Assembly (NCBI RefSeq): GCF_016009175.1
Contig: NZ_JADUCM010000004.1
Span: 1-64,000, forward strand
Origin: Pseudomonas alkylphenolica
GTDB lineage: Bacteria; Pseudomonadota; Gammaproteobacteria; Pseudomonadales; Pseudomonadaceae
Length of the DNA stretch: 64,000 nucleotides
Direction of reading: 5' to 3'
The notes beneath the pieces are model-generated. The model saw nothing but the letters and a program-made list of their open reading frames with translations. It made no database searches and had not been told where the DNA came from. This document shows, in pieces, positions 44,723 to 53,875 of this stretch (positions are counted from its first letter, which is position 1; each line of letters starts with the position of its first letter). The translations under genes were made by a program, and so were the position numbers.

Positions 44723-46362
44723 TTGGCCTGGGAAAGCGCACCGATGTGCGCAGGCTGATCTGCTGGTGCACCGTGTTGCTCAGTCTGTCGCACAGCATCC
44801 ACTCGGTGGCTGACAGCTACCGGGCGAAGGAAGAGGGCCTGCGCGGGTTTTTCGTTGCCCTGTCCGAGCCCCTGGGCAAGCCGATCATTGTCAGCAAGAT
44901 GGCCGCGGGCAAGCGTATTTCCGGTGACTTTGCCATGACTTCGGCGCAACAGGTGTTCGATCGGGTCGTCCGGCAAATGGGCCTGATCTGGTACAGCGAC
45001 GGCCAGGCGATCTATCTCTACGACAGTGCCGAGCTCAAGAGTGTGATGGTCTCGCTACAGAACACCAGCGTCGAAGGCGTGCAGGCGTTTCTGCGTCGCT
45101 CCGGCCTGTTTGACCCACGCTATCCGTTGCGGGGCGATGGCCGGCGCACCTTCTATGTTTCCGGGCCGCCGATGTATGTCGATCTGGTACAGCGACTGGC
45201 GACCATGGTCGATCGGGAGCCGTCACAGATCACGTTGGGCCGCCAGCAGGTGGGGGTCATTCGCCTGATCAATACCTTTGTTGGAGACCGACGTTATGAA
45301 CTGCGCGAGCAGACCGTCAACATCCCGGGTATCGCCAGCGTTATCGAAGGTCTGCTGCAAGGCGAAAAGGCCCGGGTCGACGTGCGTAGCGAGCCGGGTC
45401 AGGGCGACGCGGTTCCGGGCCTGCTGGTGTCGACGCTGGATGACAACCTGATTGAAGAGGCTTGGGAGAACGCCCGGCTGGCGCCGGAGCAGGCAGCTGC
45501 GGCAAATATTCGTGTGGTCGCCTATCCGGACACCAACAGCTTGCTGGTCAAGGGCCTGCCCGAGCAAGTGCGCTTTATCGAGAACCTGGTCGCCGCTCTG
45601 GACACACCCAAGCGCCATGTCGAGTTGTCGCTGTGGATTATCGACCTGCAAAAAGAGGCGCTGGAGCACCTGGGCATCGACTGGCAAGGCCAGGTCAACA
45701 TCGGCAGGCAGCTTTCCGTTGCACTCAACGGCGGCTCGGCCACCACGCTCGATGGCCTGTCGTTCATCGCCCGGGTGTCGGCGCTGGCCCGCAGCGATCT
45801 GGCCAATGTGGTGGCGCGGCCGGTGATTCTCACTCAGGAAAACGTTCCGGCGATCTTCGACAACAACCGCACGTTTTATGCCCCCTTGGTGGGTGAGCGC
45901 AGCGTCGATCTGCAGCACGTCACCTATGGCACCCTGGTCAGCGTATTGCCACGCTTTGCCTTGGGCGACGAAATCGAGATGTCGCTGAACATCGAAGATG
46001 GCAACGAGCTTGAGCCACGCAGTGACGAGTATCCCTCGATATTGCCGACAGTCGGCCGTACCCGCATCAGCACGGTCGCCCGGGTCCCGCAGGGCAAGAG
46101 CCTGTTGGTCGGTGGCTTCAGCCGAGATGAGAACGCCGAGCAGATCGGCAGAGTCCCGGGGCTCGGCGCCTTGCCCTGGATCGGTCGTTTGTTCAGCTAC
46201 CGACTGGAGCGTTCGTCCAACACAGTGCGGGTGTTTCTCATCCAGCCGCGGGAAATTGGCGAGGCTCTGGCCTTCGATCCGCAGGGTCTGAAATCGGAAC
46301 TTTTCGAAGACCAGCAGCATGAGCGCCTGCGCAACGCTTTCATGCGTGCGGTGTCGCTGTGA
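44719..46362 (+). CDS. invG: Type III secretin InvG (SctC)
   Basis: A 547-residue outer-membrane secretin. An N-terminal signal with a hydrophobic core (LICWCTVLLSLSHSIHSVA) is followed by N-domains (SEPLGKPIIVSKMAAGKRISGDF; quoted as PIIVSKMAAGKRISGDF) and the C-terminal secretin core. That core includes ARPVILTQENVPAIFDNNRT, LPTVGRTRISTVARVPQGKSLLVGG (as ISTVARVPQGKSLLVGG) and GRVPGLGALPWIGRLF. Length is close to Salmonella InvG (562). It forms the outer ring of the injectisome. No pilotin (InvH) gene is seen in the window. Confidence 0.95.
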   Translation: MIGLGKRTDVRRLICWCTVLLSLSHSIHSVADSYRAKEEGLRGFFVALSEPLGKPIIVSKMAAGKRISGDFAMTSAQQVFDRVVRQMGLIWYSDGQAIYLYDSAELKSVMVSLQNTSVEGVQAFLRRSGLFDPRYPLRGDGRRTFYVSGPPMYVDLVQRLATMVDREPSQITLGRQQVGVIRLINTFVGDRRYELREQTVNIPGIASVIEGLLQGEKARVDVRSEPGQGDAVPGLLVSTLDDNLIEEAWENARLAPEQAAAANIRVVAYPDTNSLLVKGLPEQVRFIENLVAALDTPKRHVELSLWIIDLQKEALEHLGIDWQGQVNIGRQLSVALNGGSATTLDGLSFIARVSALARSDLANVVARPVILTQENVPAIFDNNRTFYAPLVGERSVDLQHVTYGTLVSVLPRFALGDEIEMSLNIEDGNELEPRSDEYPSILPTVGRTRISTVARVPQGKSLLVGGFSRDENAEQIGRVPGLGALPWIGRLFSYRLERSSNTVRVFLIQPREIGEALAFDPQGLKSELFEDQQHERLRNAFMRAVSL

Positions 46363-47459
46363 TCCCTGGAATGGGCAGCCTGGGTGGGCGCGCCGCACAG
46401 GCACGGCTAAGCCGTGAGCTGGCGGCCGAACGCCAGGCGCCGGCGATTGACAACCAGGAAGACAACCGGGACCCGGGCAGCAACCTGTTGCAGCACGCGG
46501 TACAGAGCAGCGACGACCTGGCCCAGGTCATGGCGCAGTTTCGCCGCCGTCAGTTCGAGCTCAAAAGCGAGTCGGCCAGCGATTTGTTCGAACGGGTCCT
46601 CGAAGACGACGCACCGCCCAAGGCCCGGCAGGTCCTGGCCCTGACGGCGGACCGGCGACTGCCGCTGACGATGCTGTTGCAACAGGTATCGCAGTTGTTT
46701 GCCGATGACAGCGATCTGGCGTTGATCCTGACGTTGTTGTTGCGTCAGAGCGATTTGCACAGTGAAACCCGCAAGCGCCTGCTTCAGCTGGAGCAGGCGC
46801 TGCGCGAGCGCGCCAACCCCAAACGCCTGCAAGCAGGCATCAACAGTGCACTCAAGGCCAGGCTGTATGGTCAGCGCATGGCTGTGCGCGCCAGCGTGCT
46901 GCGGGACAACTACCGCGACTTCCTCGAGTCCGAGCGCGGCGCTGCGGACCACTACGAACAGTGGATCGCGCTGTATGGTCCCGAGCACCGTCACTGCGTT
47001 CTGGGTTTTCTGGAAGAGAGCCTGCTCACTGATATCCAGGGTCAGGATCCCAGTTGCAGTCTGCATGAATTCGGCCCGTTGCTGATCCTGCTTGGTCAGT
47101 TGAAAAGGCTGCGTTCGGCCGACCGCTTGTTCGTCGGCACCCTGGTCGGGCATTTCGACGTCAGCGAACTGGACTGCCTGGTGCTACTGCTCGGGATACT
47201 GCGTTATCCCCACGCGCTGGATGACCTGTTGCAGGAGGCGGTCGGTCCGATCCTGCTGCAGGTCGATGCACGGGGGCGCGCCAGCCTGCTGCAGCACTTG
47301 CGCCGGGCATGCCTGGCGTTGCCGGAACAACTGTTCGCCGAGGATCATGCCCTGTTGTACCTGGCAGAGCGCTTCACCCAGTTGGCCGACAGCAGTTTTG
47401 CCATTGAGGTCTTGTTGCAGCGTCGCCTGTACGGACTGCATAAGGCGCAACAAGGATGA
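46359..47459 (+). CDS. invE: Type III secretion gatekeeper InvE (SctW)
   Basis: A 366-residue HrpJ/SepL-TyeA family protein starting with GTG at 46359, overlapping the invG stop. An ATG four codons later (46371) is an alternative. A disordered N-terminus is followed by helical X-bundle domains (FRRRQFELKSESASDLFERVL, split here as QFELKSESASDLFERVL) and a C-terminal TyeA-like part. It controls the switch from translocator to effector secretion and interacts with translocator-chaperone complexes. Its order between invG and invA is as in SPI-1. Confidence 0.9.
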   Translation: MIPGMGSLGGRAAQARLSRELAAERQAPAIDNQEDNRDPGSNLLQHAVQSSDDLAQVMAQFRRRQFELKSESASDLFERVLEDDAPPKARQVLALTADRRLPLTMLLQQVSQLFADDSDLALILTLLLRQSDLHSETRKRLLQLEQALRERANPKRLQAGINSALKARLYGQRMAVRASVLRDNYRDFLESERGAADHYEQWIALYGPEHRHCVLGFLEESLLTDIQGQDPSCSLHEFGPLLILLGQLKRLRSADRLFVGTLVGHFDVSELDCLVLLLGILRYPHALDDLLQEAVGPILLQVDARGRASLLQHLRRACLALPEQLFAEDHALLYLAERFTQLADSSFAIEVLLQRRLYGLHKAQQG

Positions 47460-47463
47460 TGCC

Positions 47464-49509
47464 ATGACCCTGCTGAATCTATGGCTGGCCAGGTGCGCCG
47501 CACGCCCGGAACTGCTCATTCTGGCGTTGATGGTGATGATCATCGCCATGTTGATCATCCCCTTGCCGACAATGCTGGTGGATTTTCTGATCGGCCTGAA
47601 CATCGTCCTGTCGTTGTTGATATTCATGGGCTCGTTCTATATCGAGCGAATCCTCAGTTATTCGACTTTTCCGGCGCTGTTGCTGTTGACCACACTGTTT
47701 CGCCTGGCGCTGTCGATCAGCACCAGCCGGCTGATTCTGACCCAGGCCGACGCCGGCGAGATCATTGCCTCTTTCGGTGAGTTCGTGATCGGCGAGAACC
47801 TGGTAGTGGGCTTCGTGATTTTCTCGATCGTCACCATCGTTCAGTTCATTGTCATTACCAAGGGCTCGGAGCGGGTGGCGGAAGTCGCCGCGCGGTTTTC
47901 CCTGGATGGCATGCCCGGGAAGCAAATGAGCATCGATGGCGACCTCAAGGCGGGTGCCATTGATGCGGCCCAGGCCCGGACCAGGCGCAGTGAGCTTGAG
48001 CGTGAGAGCCAGCTGTACGGTTCATTCGATGGTGCCATGAAGTTCATCAAGGGCGATGCCATTGCAGGCATTGTGATCATCTTCGTCAACTTTATCGGTG
48101 GCATGGCCGTCGGTGTCGGCCAGTTGGGTATGGATATGTCCACTGCGCTGTCGACCTTTACCCTGTTGACGATCGGTGACGGTCTGGTCGCGCAGATTCC
48201 CGCGCTGTTGATTGCCATTGGCGCAGGCTTCATCGTCACCCGGGTCAATGGCGACGAGCAGAACCTGGGGCGCAACATGCTCAGCCAGGTACTGGGCAAC
48301 CCATTCGTGCTCGGGGTGTGCGCATTGCTGGCGTTGGGTGTGGGATTGCTACCGGGCTTTCCGCTGCTGGTGTTCGTGTTCATCAGCAGCGTCATGGCCG
48401 CAGTGCTCTGGCGCCGACGGCGGCCTGAGCAGGCGGAGCGGGGCGAGGGTGCGAGCCTGGAAGCAGGTCGTGAACAAAGGCCGGTAGAAACCTTGGTCGA
48501 TATCGACAGCCTGAGCACCGAAACCCTGCCCCTGTTGCTATTGGTGCCGCCGAACCGGCTGGGTGAATTACAGCAGGCACGCTTTGCCGAACGCCTGCGC
48601 AGCCAGTTTTTCATCGATTATGGTTTGCGCATCTCCCAGCCGCATCTGCGTGCGGCCCAGACATTGCCCGAACACCAGGTCACGATCCTGATCAATGAGG
48701 TGCGAGCCGATCAGTTCGACCTGTTCTTCGAGCACCACCGCCTGCTCGATTTCGGTGAGCAATTGCAGGACTCAGGGGTCGAGATCAGGCGCGGGCGCGA
48801 CAGCAACAAAGTCGAGAGCCTGTGGGTCAGCGACAGTCAGAGCCAGGCTATCGCCGCGCTCGGCTATCCGCTACGGGCGGCCCAGCAGGAGCTCTACCAC
48901 AGCCTGGCGGTGGTGCTGGCGCGCAATATCCAGGAATTTTTCGGTGTGCAGGAAACCAAGACACTGCTCGATGAGCTGGAAAGGCAGTATCCCGACCTGC
49001 TCAAAGAGGTCTATCGCTATGTCACCGTGCAGAAGATCAGTGAAGTGCTGCAAAGGCTGATCAGTGAGCGTATTTCGGTGCGCAACATGAAACTGGTGAT
49101 GGAAACCCTGGCGCATTGGGCGTCCCGGGAGAAAGACACCCTGGCCTTGGTCGAGCATGTGCGCGGTGCTCTGGCGCGCTACATCAGCAACAAGTTCGCC
49201 CGGCAGGACACGCTCAACGTGCTGTTGCTCGGTGCCGAGTTCGAGGAGGTGGTGCGTTCGGCCGTGCGCCAGACATCCGCGGGTAACTTCGTCAACCTCG
49301 AAGCAGCCCAGGTCGAGGCGTTGCTCGATCGTGTCGGCGCAGGTCTGAGCGATCTGTACATCCCGCACAAGGACCTGGTGCTGCTGTGCTCGGTGGATGT
49401 CCGGCGCTACATGAAAAAGTTGATCGATGGCCGCTTCAGGGAGCTGGACGTGATGTCGTTCGCCGAGGTCGCCGAGAACATTTCAGTCAACGTGATCAAG
49501 ACACTCTAG
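47464..49509 (+). CDS. invA: Type III export gate protein InvA (SctV)
   Basis: A 681-residue FlhA-family protein with about eight N-terminal membrane helices (to residue ~320) and a large cytoplasmic domain that forms the nonameric export ring. Motifs: IPLPTMLVDFLIGLNIVLSL, FPALLLLTTLFRLALSISTSR, KGSERVAEVAARFSLDGMPGKQ (as ERVAEVAARFSLDGMPGKQ) and ALLIAIGAGFIVTRV. ATG 47464 follows AAGGATG and matches the family N-terminus and length (685 in Salmonella); the longer frame runs through invE. Confidence 0.96.
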   Translation: MTLLNLWLARCAARPELLILALMVMIIAMLIIPLPTMLVDFLIGLNIVLSLLIFMGSFYIERILSYSTFPALLLLTTLFRLALSISTSRLILTQADAGEIIASFGEFVIGENLVVGFVIFSIVTIVQFIVITKGSERVAEVAARFSLDGMPGKQMSIDGDLKAGAIDAAQARTRRSELERESQLYGSFDGAMKFIKGDAIAGIVIIFVNFIGGMAVGVGQLGMDMSTALSTFTLLTIGDGLVAQIPALLIAIGAGFIVTRVNGDEQNLGRNMLSQVLGNPFVLGVCALLALGVGLLPGFPLLVFVFISSVMAAVLWRRRRPEQAERGEGASLEAGREQRPVETLVDIDSLSTETLPLLLLVPPNRLGELQQARFAERLRSQFFIDYGLRISQPHLRAAQTLPEHQVTILINEVRADQFDLFFEHHRLLDFGEQLQDSGVEIRRGRDSNKVESLWVSDSQSQAIAALGYPLRAAQQELYHSLAVVLARNIQEFFGVQETKTLLDELERQYPDLLKEVYRYVTVQKISEVLQRLISERISVRNMKLVMETLAHWASREKDTLALVEHVRGALARYISNKFARQDTLNVLLLGAEFEEVVRSAVRQTSAGNFVNLEAAQVEALLDRVGAGLSDLYIPHKDLVLLCSVDVRRYMKKLIDGRFRELDVMSFAEVAENISVNVIKTL

Positions 49510-49549
49510 GAACGGCAATGGCAGCTATTGAATATACTGCGGTGCGGCG

Positions 49550-50839
49550 ATGAACCTGATGCAATTGTCACGTCAAGGCGCGCACCCGCGCCGTTCGCTC
49601 GGGCCCCTGCTGGAAGTGCCGCTGGCTGGCGTGGCCATCGGTGAACTGTGCGAGGTCTTCCAGCACTGGCGCGATCCCGGGCCGCAAGCCTGGGCGCAGG
49701 TCGTTGGCTTTAACGCCGAGGTGGCATTGCTTAGCCTGTTGGGTGAGCCGCAGGGTTTGTCGCGTCAGTCGCTGGTTGTGGCCACCGGAGCCCCCTTGCG
49801 CCTGCACTGCAGCGATGACCTGCTCGGTGCAGTGCTCGACGCCCGTGGTCAGGTGGTCGAGCGTTTGGCGCCGGCCCATGGCCGGGCGAGCGTTCCTTAT
49901 GGTCTGGACAACCCGCCGCCACACTACAGTCAGCGTCGACCTGTCAGACGGCGGCTGGGCACCGGCATCCGTACTATCGATACCTTGCTGACCTGCGGCG
50001 TTGGCCAGCGGCTCGGTATCTTTGCCGCCGCCGGTACCGGTAAAACCTCATTGCTCGACATGCTGGTGGAACACACCGAGGCGGATGTGTTCGTTGTCGG
50101 CCTGATCGGTGAGCGTGGCCGCGAAGTAGCCGAGTTCATCGAGCGTCTGCGTGGTTCGCCGCGCAGTGCCCGTACTGTGGTGGTGCAGGCCAGTTCCGAC
50201 AGCCCGGCGGTGGACCGTTGCAATGCTGCGTTGGTCGCCACTAGCGTGGCGGAGTACTTTCGTGATCGCGGCCAGCATGTGGTACTGCTGATCGATTCCT
50301 TGAGCCGTTATGCCCGGGCTCGCCGGGACCTGGCCTTGGCTGCGGGTGAGGCGCCGGTGCGACGCGGTTATCCGGCTTCGCTGTTCGAGGCCCTGCCGCG
50401 CTTGCTGGAGCGTCCGGGAGCAACGGTCACCGGCAGTATCTCGGCGTTCTATACGGTGCTGCTGGAGTCTGACGACGAACCTGACCCGTTGGCCGAAGAG
50501 ATTCGCTCGATCCTCGATGGGCATATCTACCTGAGCCGCGAACTGGCAGCCAAAGGCCATTTCCCTGCCATCGATGTGTTGCGCAGTACCAGTCGGGTTG
50601 CCCACCAGGTGTGCAGTACGGCGAGCATTGCCCTGGCCAACCAGGCCCGTGAGCGTCTGGCCAGGCTTCAGGGCATGCGCCTGCTGCTGGAGCTGGGTGA
50701 GTACCAGAGTGGTATCGACCCGCTCAATGATCAGGCCCTGGCGTGCCGCGATGCTTTGCATCAATGGCTGCGCCAGGGTACCGAACAGGCAGTCACGGCC
50801 GAAGATGCCGAGCAGGCACTGCATGCGTTGCTCGTCTGA
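49550..50839 (+). CDS. invC: Type III secretion ATPase InvC (SctN)
   Basis: A 429-residue F1-beta-like hexameric ATPase that unfolds and releases substrates. Walker A is GIFAAAGTGKTSLLDML near residue 158, close to the InvC form GIFASAGCGKT. Also present are GLIGERGREVAEFIERL, Walker B VVLLIDSLSRYARARRD and RRGYPASLFEALPRLLER. The usual neighbour invB, a chaperone for SipA, is missing: only 40 bases separate invA and invC, holding an 11-codon frame at 49518. The stop overlaps the start of invI. Confidence 0.96.
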   Translation: MNLMQLSRQGAHPRRSLGPLLEVPLAGVAIGELCEVFQHWRDPGPQAWAQVVGFNAEVALLSLLGEPQGLSRQSLVVATGAPLRLHCSDDLLGAVLDARGQVVERLAPAHGRASVPYGLDNPPPHYSQRRPVRRRLGTGIRTIDTLLTCGVGQRLGIFAAAGTGKTSLLDMLVEHTEADVFVVGLIGERGREVAEFIERLRGSPRSARTVVVQASSDSPAVDRCNAALVATSVAEYFRDRGQHVVLLIDSLSRYARARRDLALAAGEAPVRRGYPASLFEALPRLLERPGATVTGSISAFYTVLLESDDEPDPLAEEIRSILDGHIYLSRELAAKGHFPAIDVLRSTSRVAHQVCSTASIALANQARERLARLQGMRLLLELGEYQSGIDPLNDQALACRDALHQWLRQGTEQAVTAEDAEQALHALLV

Positions 50840-51284
50840 GTGGCAGGCGTGGCTGCAGCTGGGGGAAGGGCGCTTGCAGGCGGTACAGCAGCACCTGGCG
50901 AGCACCGTGCATCAGGCGCGGGTACTCAAGGAGCAGGCTGGCGAGCTGCAGGAGCGACAGGCAGCGCTGCACGCGTTACGGCAAGAGGAGAATGGGCAGC
51001 GACTCAGCCACAGCCAGCTGCTCGATCTGTTGCGTCGCCAGGCCATGTTTCGTCGCCAGGCCCAGGTGTGGACCCTGGAGCTGGAGCAGATCAGCCTCCA
51101 GCAGCGGCAACTGCAGCAGGACCAGGTCAATCAACAGCAAAAATTGAGCGCCTTGCGGCGTCGTCATGACAAACATCAACGGTATCTGCAGCAGATGCAC
51201 CGGCAATGGCAGTGGCAGTGTCAACGCCGTGAAGACGACGAACTGGATGAGCAGAGGCTCAAGGCTAGGTTATGGAACGAATGA
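50823..51284 (+). CDS. invI: Type III stalk protein InvI (SctO)
   Basis: A 153-residue, almost wholly coiled-coil protein very rich in Gln, Leu and Arg (for example QLQQDQVNQQQKLSALRRRH). This is the FliJ/SctO pattern; its position directly after the ATPase and before invJ and its size (InvI is 147) support the call. It links the ATPase hexamer to the export gate. ATG 50823 is chosen, overlapping the invC end by 17 bases. The longer frame upstream is invC read in another frame. Confidence 0.86.
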   Translation: MRCSSEWQAWLQLGEGRLQAVQQHLASTVHQARVLKEQAGELQERQAALHALRQEENGQRLSHSQLLDLLRRQAMFRRQAQVWTLELEQISLQQRQLQQDQVNQQQKLSALRRRHDKHQRYLQQMHRQWQWQCQRREDDELDEQRLKARLWNE

Positions 51285-52327
51285 CAGTATCGGTCGGGCA
51301 TGGCGGAGTTACACCCCTGGATCAGCCTGCACCGGCGATGGATGAGCTGTTGCCGCCACTTGAAACGATGGAATTGCCCCAGGGCGTTTTGCAGGCGCTG
51401 ACGCCATGGGTCCCGCAGCCGCATTTGAATATCAAAAGGTCACCGGCAACGCCTGCTGTCGAGCTGGCGCAAGCACCAACCGCCACTGCGCATTCGGCCC
51501 AGGAGAGGATAGTTGGCGATCAGCGGCGCATGCCGCCAGCCCTGCCACCTGGAGCGGCGCCCTTGACTCAACTGGCAACTGGCGTGACCGAGGCCGAGAG
51601 TGAACACTTACCGGCAGAGGCCTGTCTCGTCATGGTGCATGCGGCATCTGCCCGGTCGGCATTGGTTGCTGCCGAGCCGTCGCCGATGCGCGCGCCATCC
51701 TTGCCTGCCACGCTGCAGATGGCGATAGATTCGGCGCCAGCCAACCCGCCTGGGGAGGGCTTGCGGGTGGCATTCGATAACGGACGAATCAGCGGCACCC
51801 TGCGGGTCCCGCAGCCGCATTTGAGTACCCAACGGTTGCCGGCAGCGGCCGCTGTCGACCTGGCGCAAGCACCAGCAGCCGCTGCGCATTCGGTCCAGGA
51901 GGGGGTAGCTGGCGATCAGCGGTACACTGAACACGTCCCGGCAGAGGCCAGTCTGGTCATGGAGCGTGTGGCGTCTGCCCGGCCGGCATTGGTTGCTGCC
52001 GAGCCGTCGCCGATGCGCACGCCATACTTGCCTGCGACGCCGCGGGTGCCGATCGATTCGGCGCCGGCCAACCCGCCTGGTGAGGGCTTGCGGGTGCCAT
52101 TCGATAACGGACGAATCAGCGGCACCCTGCTGATCACGGGCAACGAAAGCACCCAGGGCATGCTGGTTACCCCCGACAAGAGCGTGCTGCTTGAGCAACT
52201 GCGCGAGCCGTTTTCGCGCCTGGACCAACCCGCCTGGCGCTTGTCCGAGCGTGCCGATGATCGCGATCAGGCGCATAGGCGGGCGCATGCCGACGAGCCT
52301 GAAGACGAGCCGGAGCAGTCGCGTTGA
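51272..52327 (+). CDS. invJ: Needle-length control protein InvJ (SctP) with internal duplication
   Basis: A 351-residue, Pro/Ala-rich, disordered protein between invI and spaO, the position of the ruler and substrate-switch protein InvJ/Spa32. It contains a tandem repeat: residues about 46-177 (132 aa) and 178-286 (109 aa), both starting VPQPHL and both ending in FDNGRISGTL. Copy 2 lacks 23 residues present in copy 1 (after GDQR). The C-terminal region LLITGNESTQGMLVTPDKSVLLEQL should correspond to the switch domain. The call rests mainly on position, composition and size. Confidence 0.8.
   Translation: MERMTVSVGHGGVTPLDQPAPAMDELLPPLETMELPQGVLQALTPWVPQPHLNIKRSPATPAVELAQAPTATAHSAQERIVGDQRRMPPALPPGAAPLTQLATGVTEAESEHLPAEACLVMVHAASARSALVAAEPSPMRAPSLPATLQMAIDSAPANPPGEGLRVAFDNGRISGTLRVPQPHLSTQRLPAAAAVDLAQAPAAAAHSVQEGVAGDQRYTEHVPAEASLVMERVASARPALVAAEPSPMRTPYLPATPRVPIDSAPANPPGEGLRVPFDNGRISGTLLITGNESTQGMLVTPDKSVLLEQLREPFSRLDQPAWRLSERADDRDQAHRRAHADEPEDEPEQSR
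51408..52130 (+). repeat. Tandem duplication inside invJ
   Basis: Copy 1 spans 51408-51803 (396 bp) and copy 2 spans 51804-52130 (327 bp). The last 120 bases of each copy are nearly identical, ending TTCGATAACGGACGAATCAG then CGGCACCCTGC. The difference of 69 bp is a multiple of three, so the frame is kept. The divergence suggests an old but recognisable duplication. Confidence 0.9.
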
Positions 52328-53211
52328 GCCCGCTTACCCTGCGTCAGCTACATCCGCAAGCGGAGTTGCAGCGACGACTGCTGCGCCATGACGCGCAGCT
52401 GCAAATGAGCAAGCCTTCAGAGGATGTTGAATACCTGGCGTTTCGAGCCCGTTCCCCTTTAGGTAAGTGGTCGGGCCTGGTTGAGGCCCATGCCTGGCTC
52501 AACGGTCGTCTGCCGCAGCTATCCGGCCTGTTGGTGCGTCCACCTTGCGCTGAACATATCCGGCAACTGTTCGAGGTAATGCCACAGCCAGTACCTGCAC
52601 CGTTACCGGTGCTGGCGTACGACCAACTGGAAGCCGTCGAGCGGGTGACGGGCAGGGCAATTCCGCCTTGGCCGTTGCTCATGGTTGACACCGGCACCGG
52701 CCCCCTCTGGCTGACCGAGCTGCCCGCTGCGCTGCAATTGCCGGCGCCGAAACTCGGGCGTTGTTCAGATCTTCCGGCGGGCCTTGAGCTGTTGCTCGGC
52801 TTCAGTCGGTGGCGGCCCCGGCTACCGCCTGCCAGGGATGATCTGCTGCGCATTCTCGACTTTACCCCGCATTGGCGTTTGAACGGCCGTTTTGCTGGCG
52901 AATTCAGTTTTATCGAGCAAGGAATACACATGACTACCGTCCCGCCCATGGAGCCTGAGCAGGCACCCGAACCCACGAAGCTGGCGGCATTGCCCGTGAC
53001 CCTGGAGTTCTCGCTACCCGCCCTCGACCTGAGTTTGGCCGAGCTTGCCGCCAGCCTGGAAGCCGGCCTGCTGAATCTTGATGCGCAGGCACTGCAGCAG
53101 GTTCAGGTACGTGCCAACGGTCAGTGGCTGGGCTGTGGCGAACTGGTGCGCGCGGGCGAGCAACTGGCGCTTGAGCTGCATCAGGTAAGGGACATGCCCG
53201 GCGATGAATGA
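52324..53211 (+). CDS. spaO: Type III cytoplasmic sorting platform protein SpaO (SctQ)
   Basis: A 295-residue C-ring or sorting-platform component, similar in length to Salmonella SpaO (303). The start is a TTG (52324) that overlaps the invJ stop. The C-terminal ~90 residues form the SpoA (FliN-like) domain, PVTLEFSLPALDLSLAELAAS and LLNLDAQALQQVQVRANGQW (first quoted as PVTLEFSLPALDLSLAEL). A second in-frame start at 52930, with AAGGA 6 bases upstream, would yield a separate 93-residue product as known for SctQ. Confidence 0.88.
   Translation: MSPLTLRQLHPQAELQRRLLRHDAQLQMSKPSEDVEYLAFRARSPLGKWSGLVEAHAWLNGRLPQLSGLLVRPPCAEHIRQLFEVMPQPVPAPLPVLAYDQLEAVERVTGRAIPPWPLLMVDTGTGPLWLTELPAALQLPAPKLGRCSDLPAGLELLLGFSRWRPRLPPARDDLLRILDFTPHWRLNGRFAGEFSFIEQGIHMTTVPPMEPEQAPEPTKLAALPVTLEFSLPALDLSLAELAASLEAGLLNLDAQALQQVQVRANGQWLGCGELVRAGEQLALELHQVRDMPGDE
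52930..53211 (+). CDS. Internal translation product of spaO (SpaO-short, SctQ-C)
   Basis: An in-frame ATG at codon 203 of spaO is preceded by AAGGA (52919-52923) at ideal spacing and opens MTTVPPMEPEQAPEPTKLAA, then the SpoA domain. In Salmonella, Yersinia and others, a short SctQ fragment made this way associates with full-length SctQ. Its production here is inferred from the ribosome site. Confidence 0.65.
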   Translation: MTTVPPMEPEQAPEPTKLAALPVTLEFSLPALDLSLAELAASLEAGLLNLDAQALQQVQVRANGQWLGCGELVRAGEQLALELHQVRDMPGDE

Positions 53212-53875
53212 TGTCTCGATGATCGCCCTGCTGGCCTTCGCTTCGCTGTTGCCGTTTGTAGTGGCTGCCGGAACCTGTTACCTGAAGTTCTCCATTGTCT
53301 TTGTCATCGTGCGCAACGCCCTGGGCCTGCAGCAGGTGCCGTCGAACATGAGCCTCAATGCGATCGCGCTGATGCTCGCGATCTTTGTCATGACCCCGGT
53401 GGTGCAGCAGGGTTACAGCTATTACAAGGAGCACCAGGTCGCGTTTGACGACATCGAGGCGGTGGTGGATTTTGCCGAGAACGGTCTGGGCAGCTACAAG
53501 CGTTACCTGCGTCAATACACGGATCCTGAGCTTGCGCAGTTTTTCGAGCGAGCCCAGCACAGTGATCAGCACGGTGCGGACGAATGGCACGACGAGCAGT
53601 CTGAGCCGTCGCTGTTCGCCCTGCTGCCCGCGTATGCCTTGAGTGAAATCAAGAGCGCATTCAGGATCGGTTTTTACCTGTACCTGCCGTTTGTGATAGT
53701 CGATCTGGTGATCTCAAGCCTGTTGCTGGCGTTGGGCATGATGATGATGAGCCCGGTGATCATTTCGGTGCCGATCAAGCTGGTGCTGTTCGTTGCCCTC
53801 GATGGCTGGTCCCTGCTTTCCACCGGGCTGGTCGAACAGTACCTGGTGGTGAGTCGGCAGGTTGAAAATGGGTGA
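53204..53875 (+). CDS. spaP: Type III export apparatus protein SpaP (SctR)
   Basis: A 223-residue FliP-family membrane protein with four helices; its characteristic segments are [29 protein letters not shown] (as [19 protein letters not shown]), [31 protein letters not shown] (as [20 protein letters not shown]) and [18 protein letters not shown]. It forms the core of the export-gate pore with SpaQ and SpaR. ATG 53204 overlaps spaO by 8 bases. Confidence 0.95.
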   Translation: MNDVSMIALLAFASLLPFVVAAGTCYLKFSIVFVIVRNALGLQQVPSNMSLNAIALMLAIFVMTPVVQQGYSYYKEHQVAFDDIEAVVDFAENGLGSYKRYLRQYTDPELAQFFERAQHSDQHGADEWHDEQSEPSLFALLPAYALSEIKSAFRIGFYLYLPFVIVDLVISSLLLALGMMMMSPVIISVPIKLVLFVALDGWSLLSTGLVEQYLVVSRQVENG

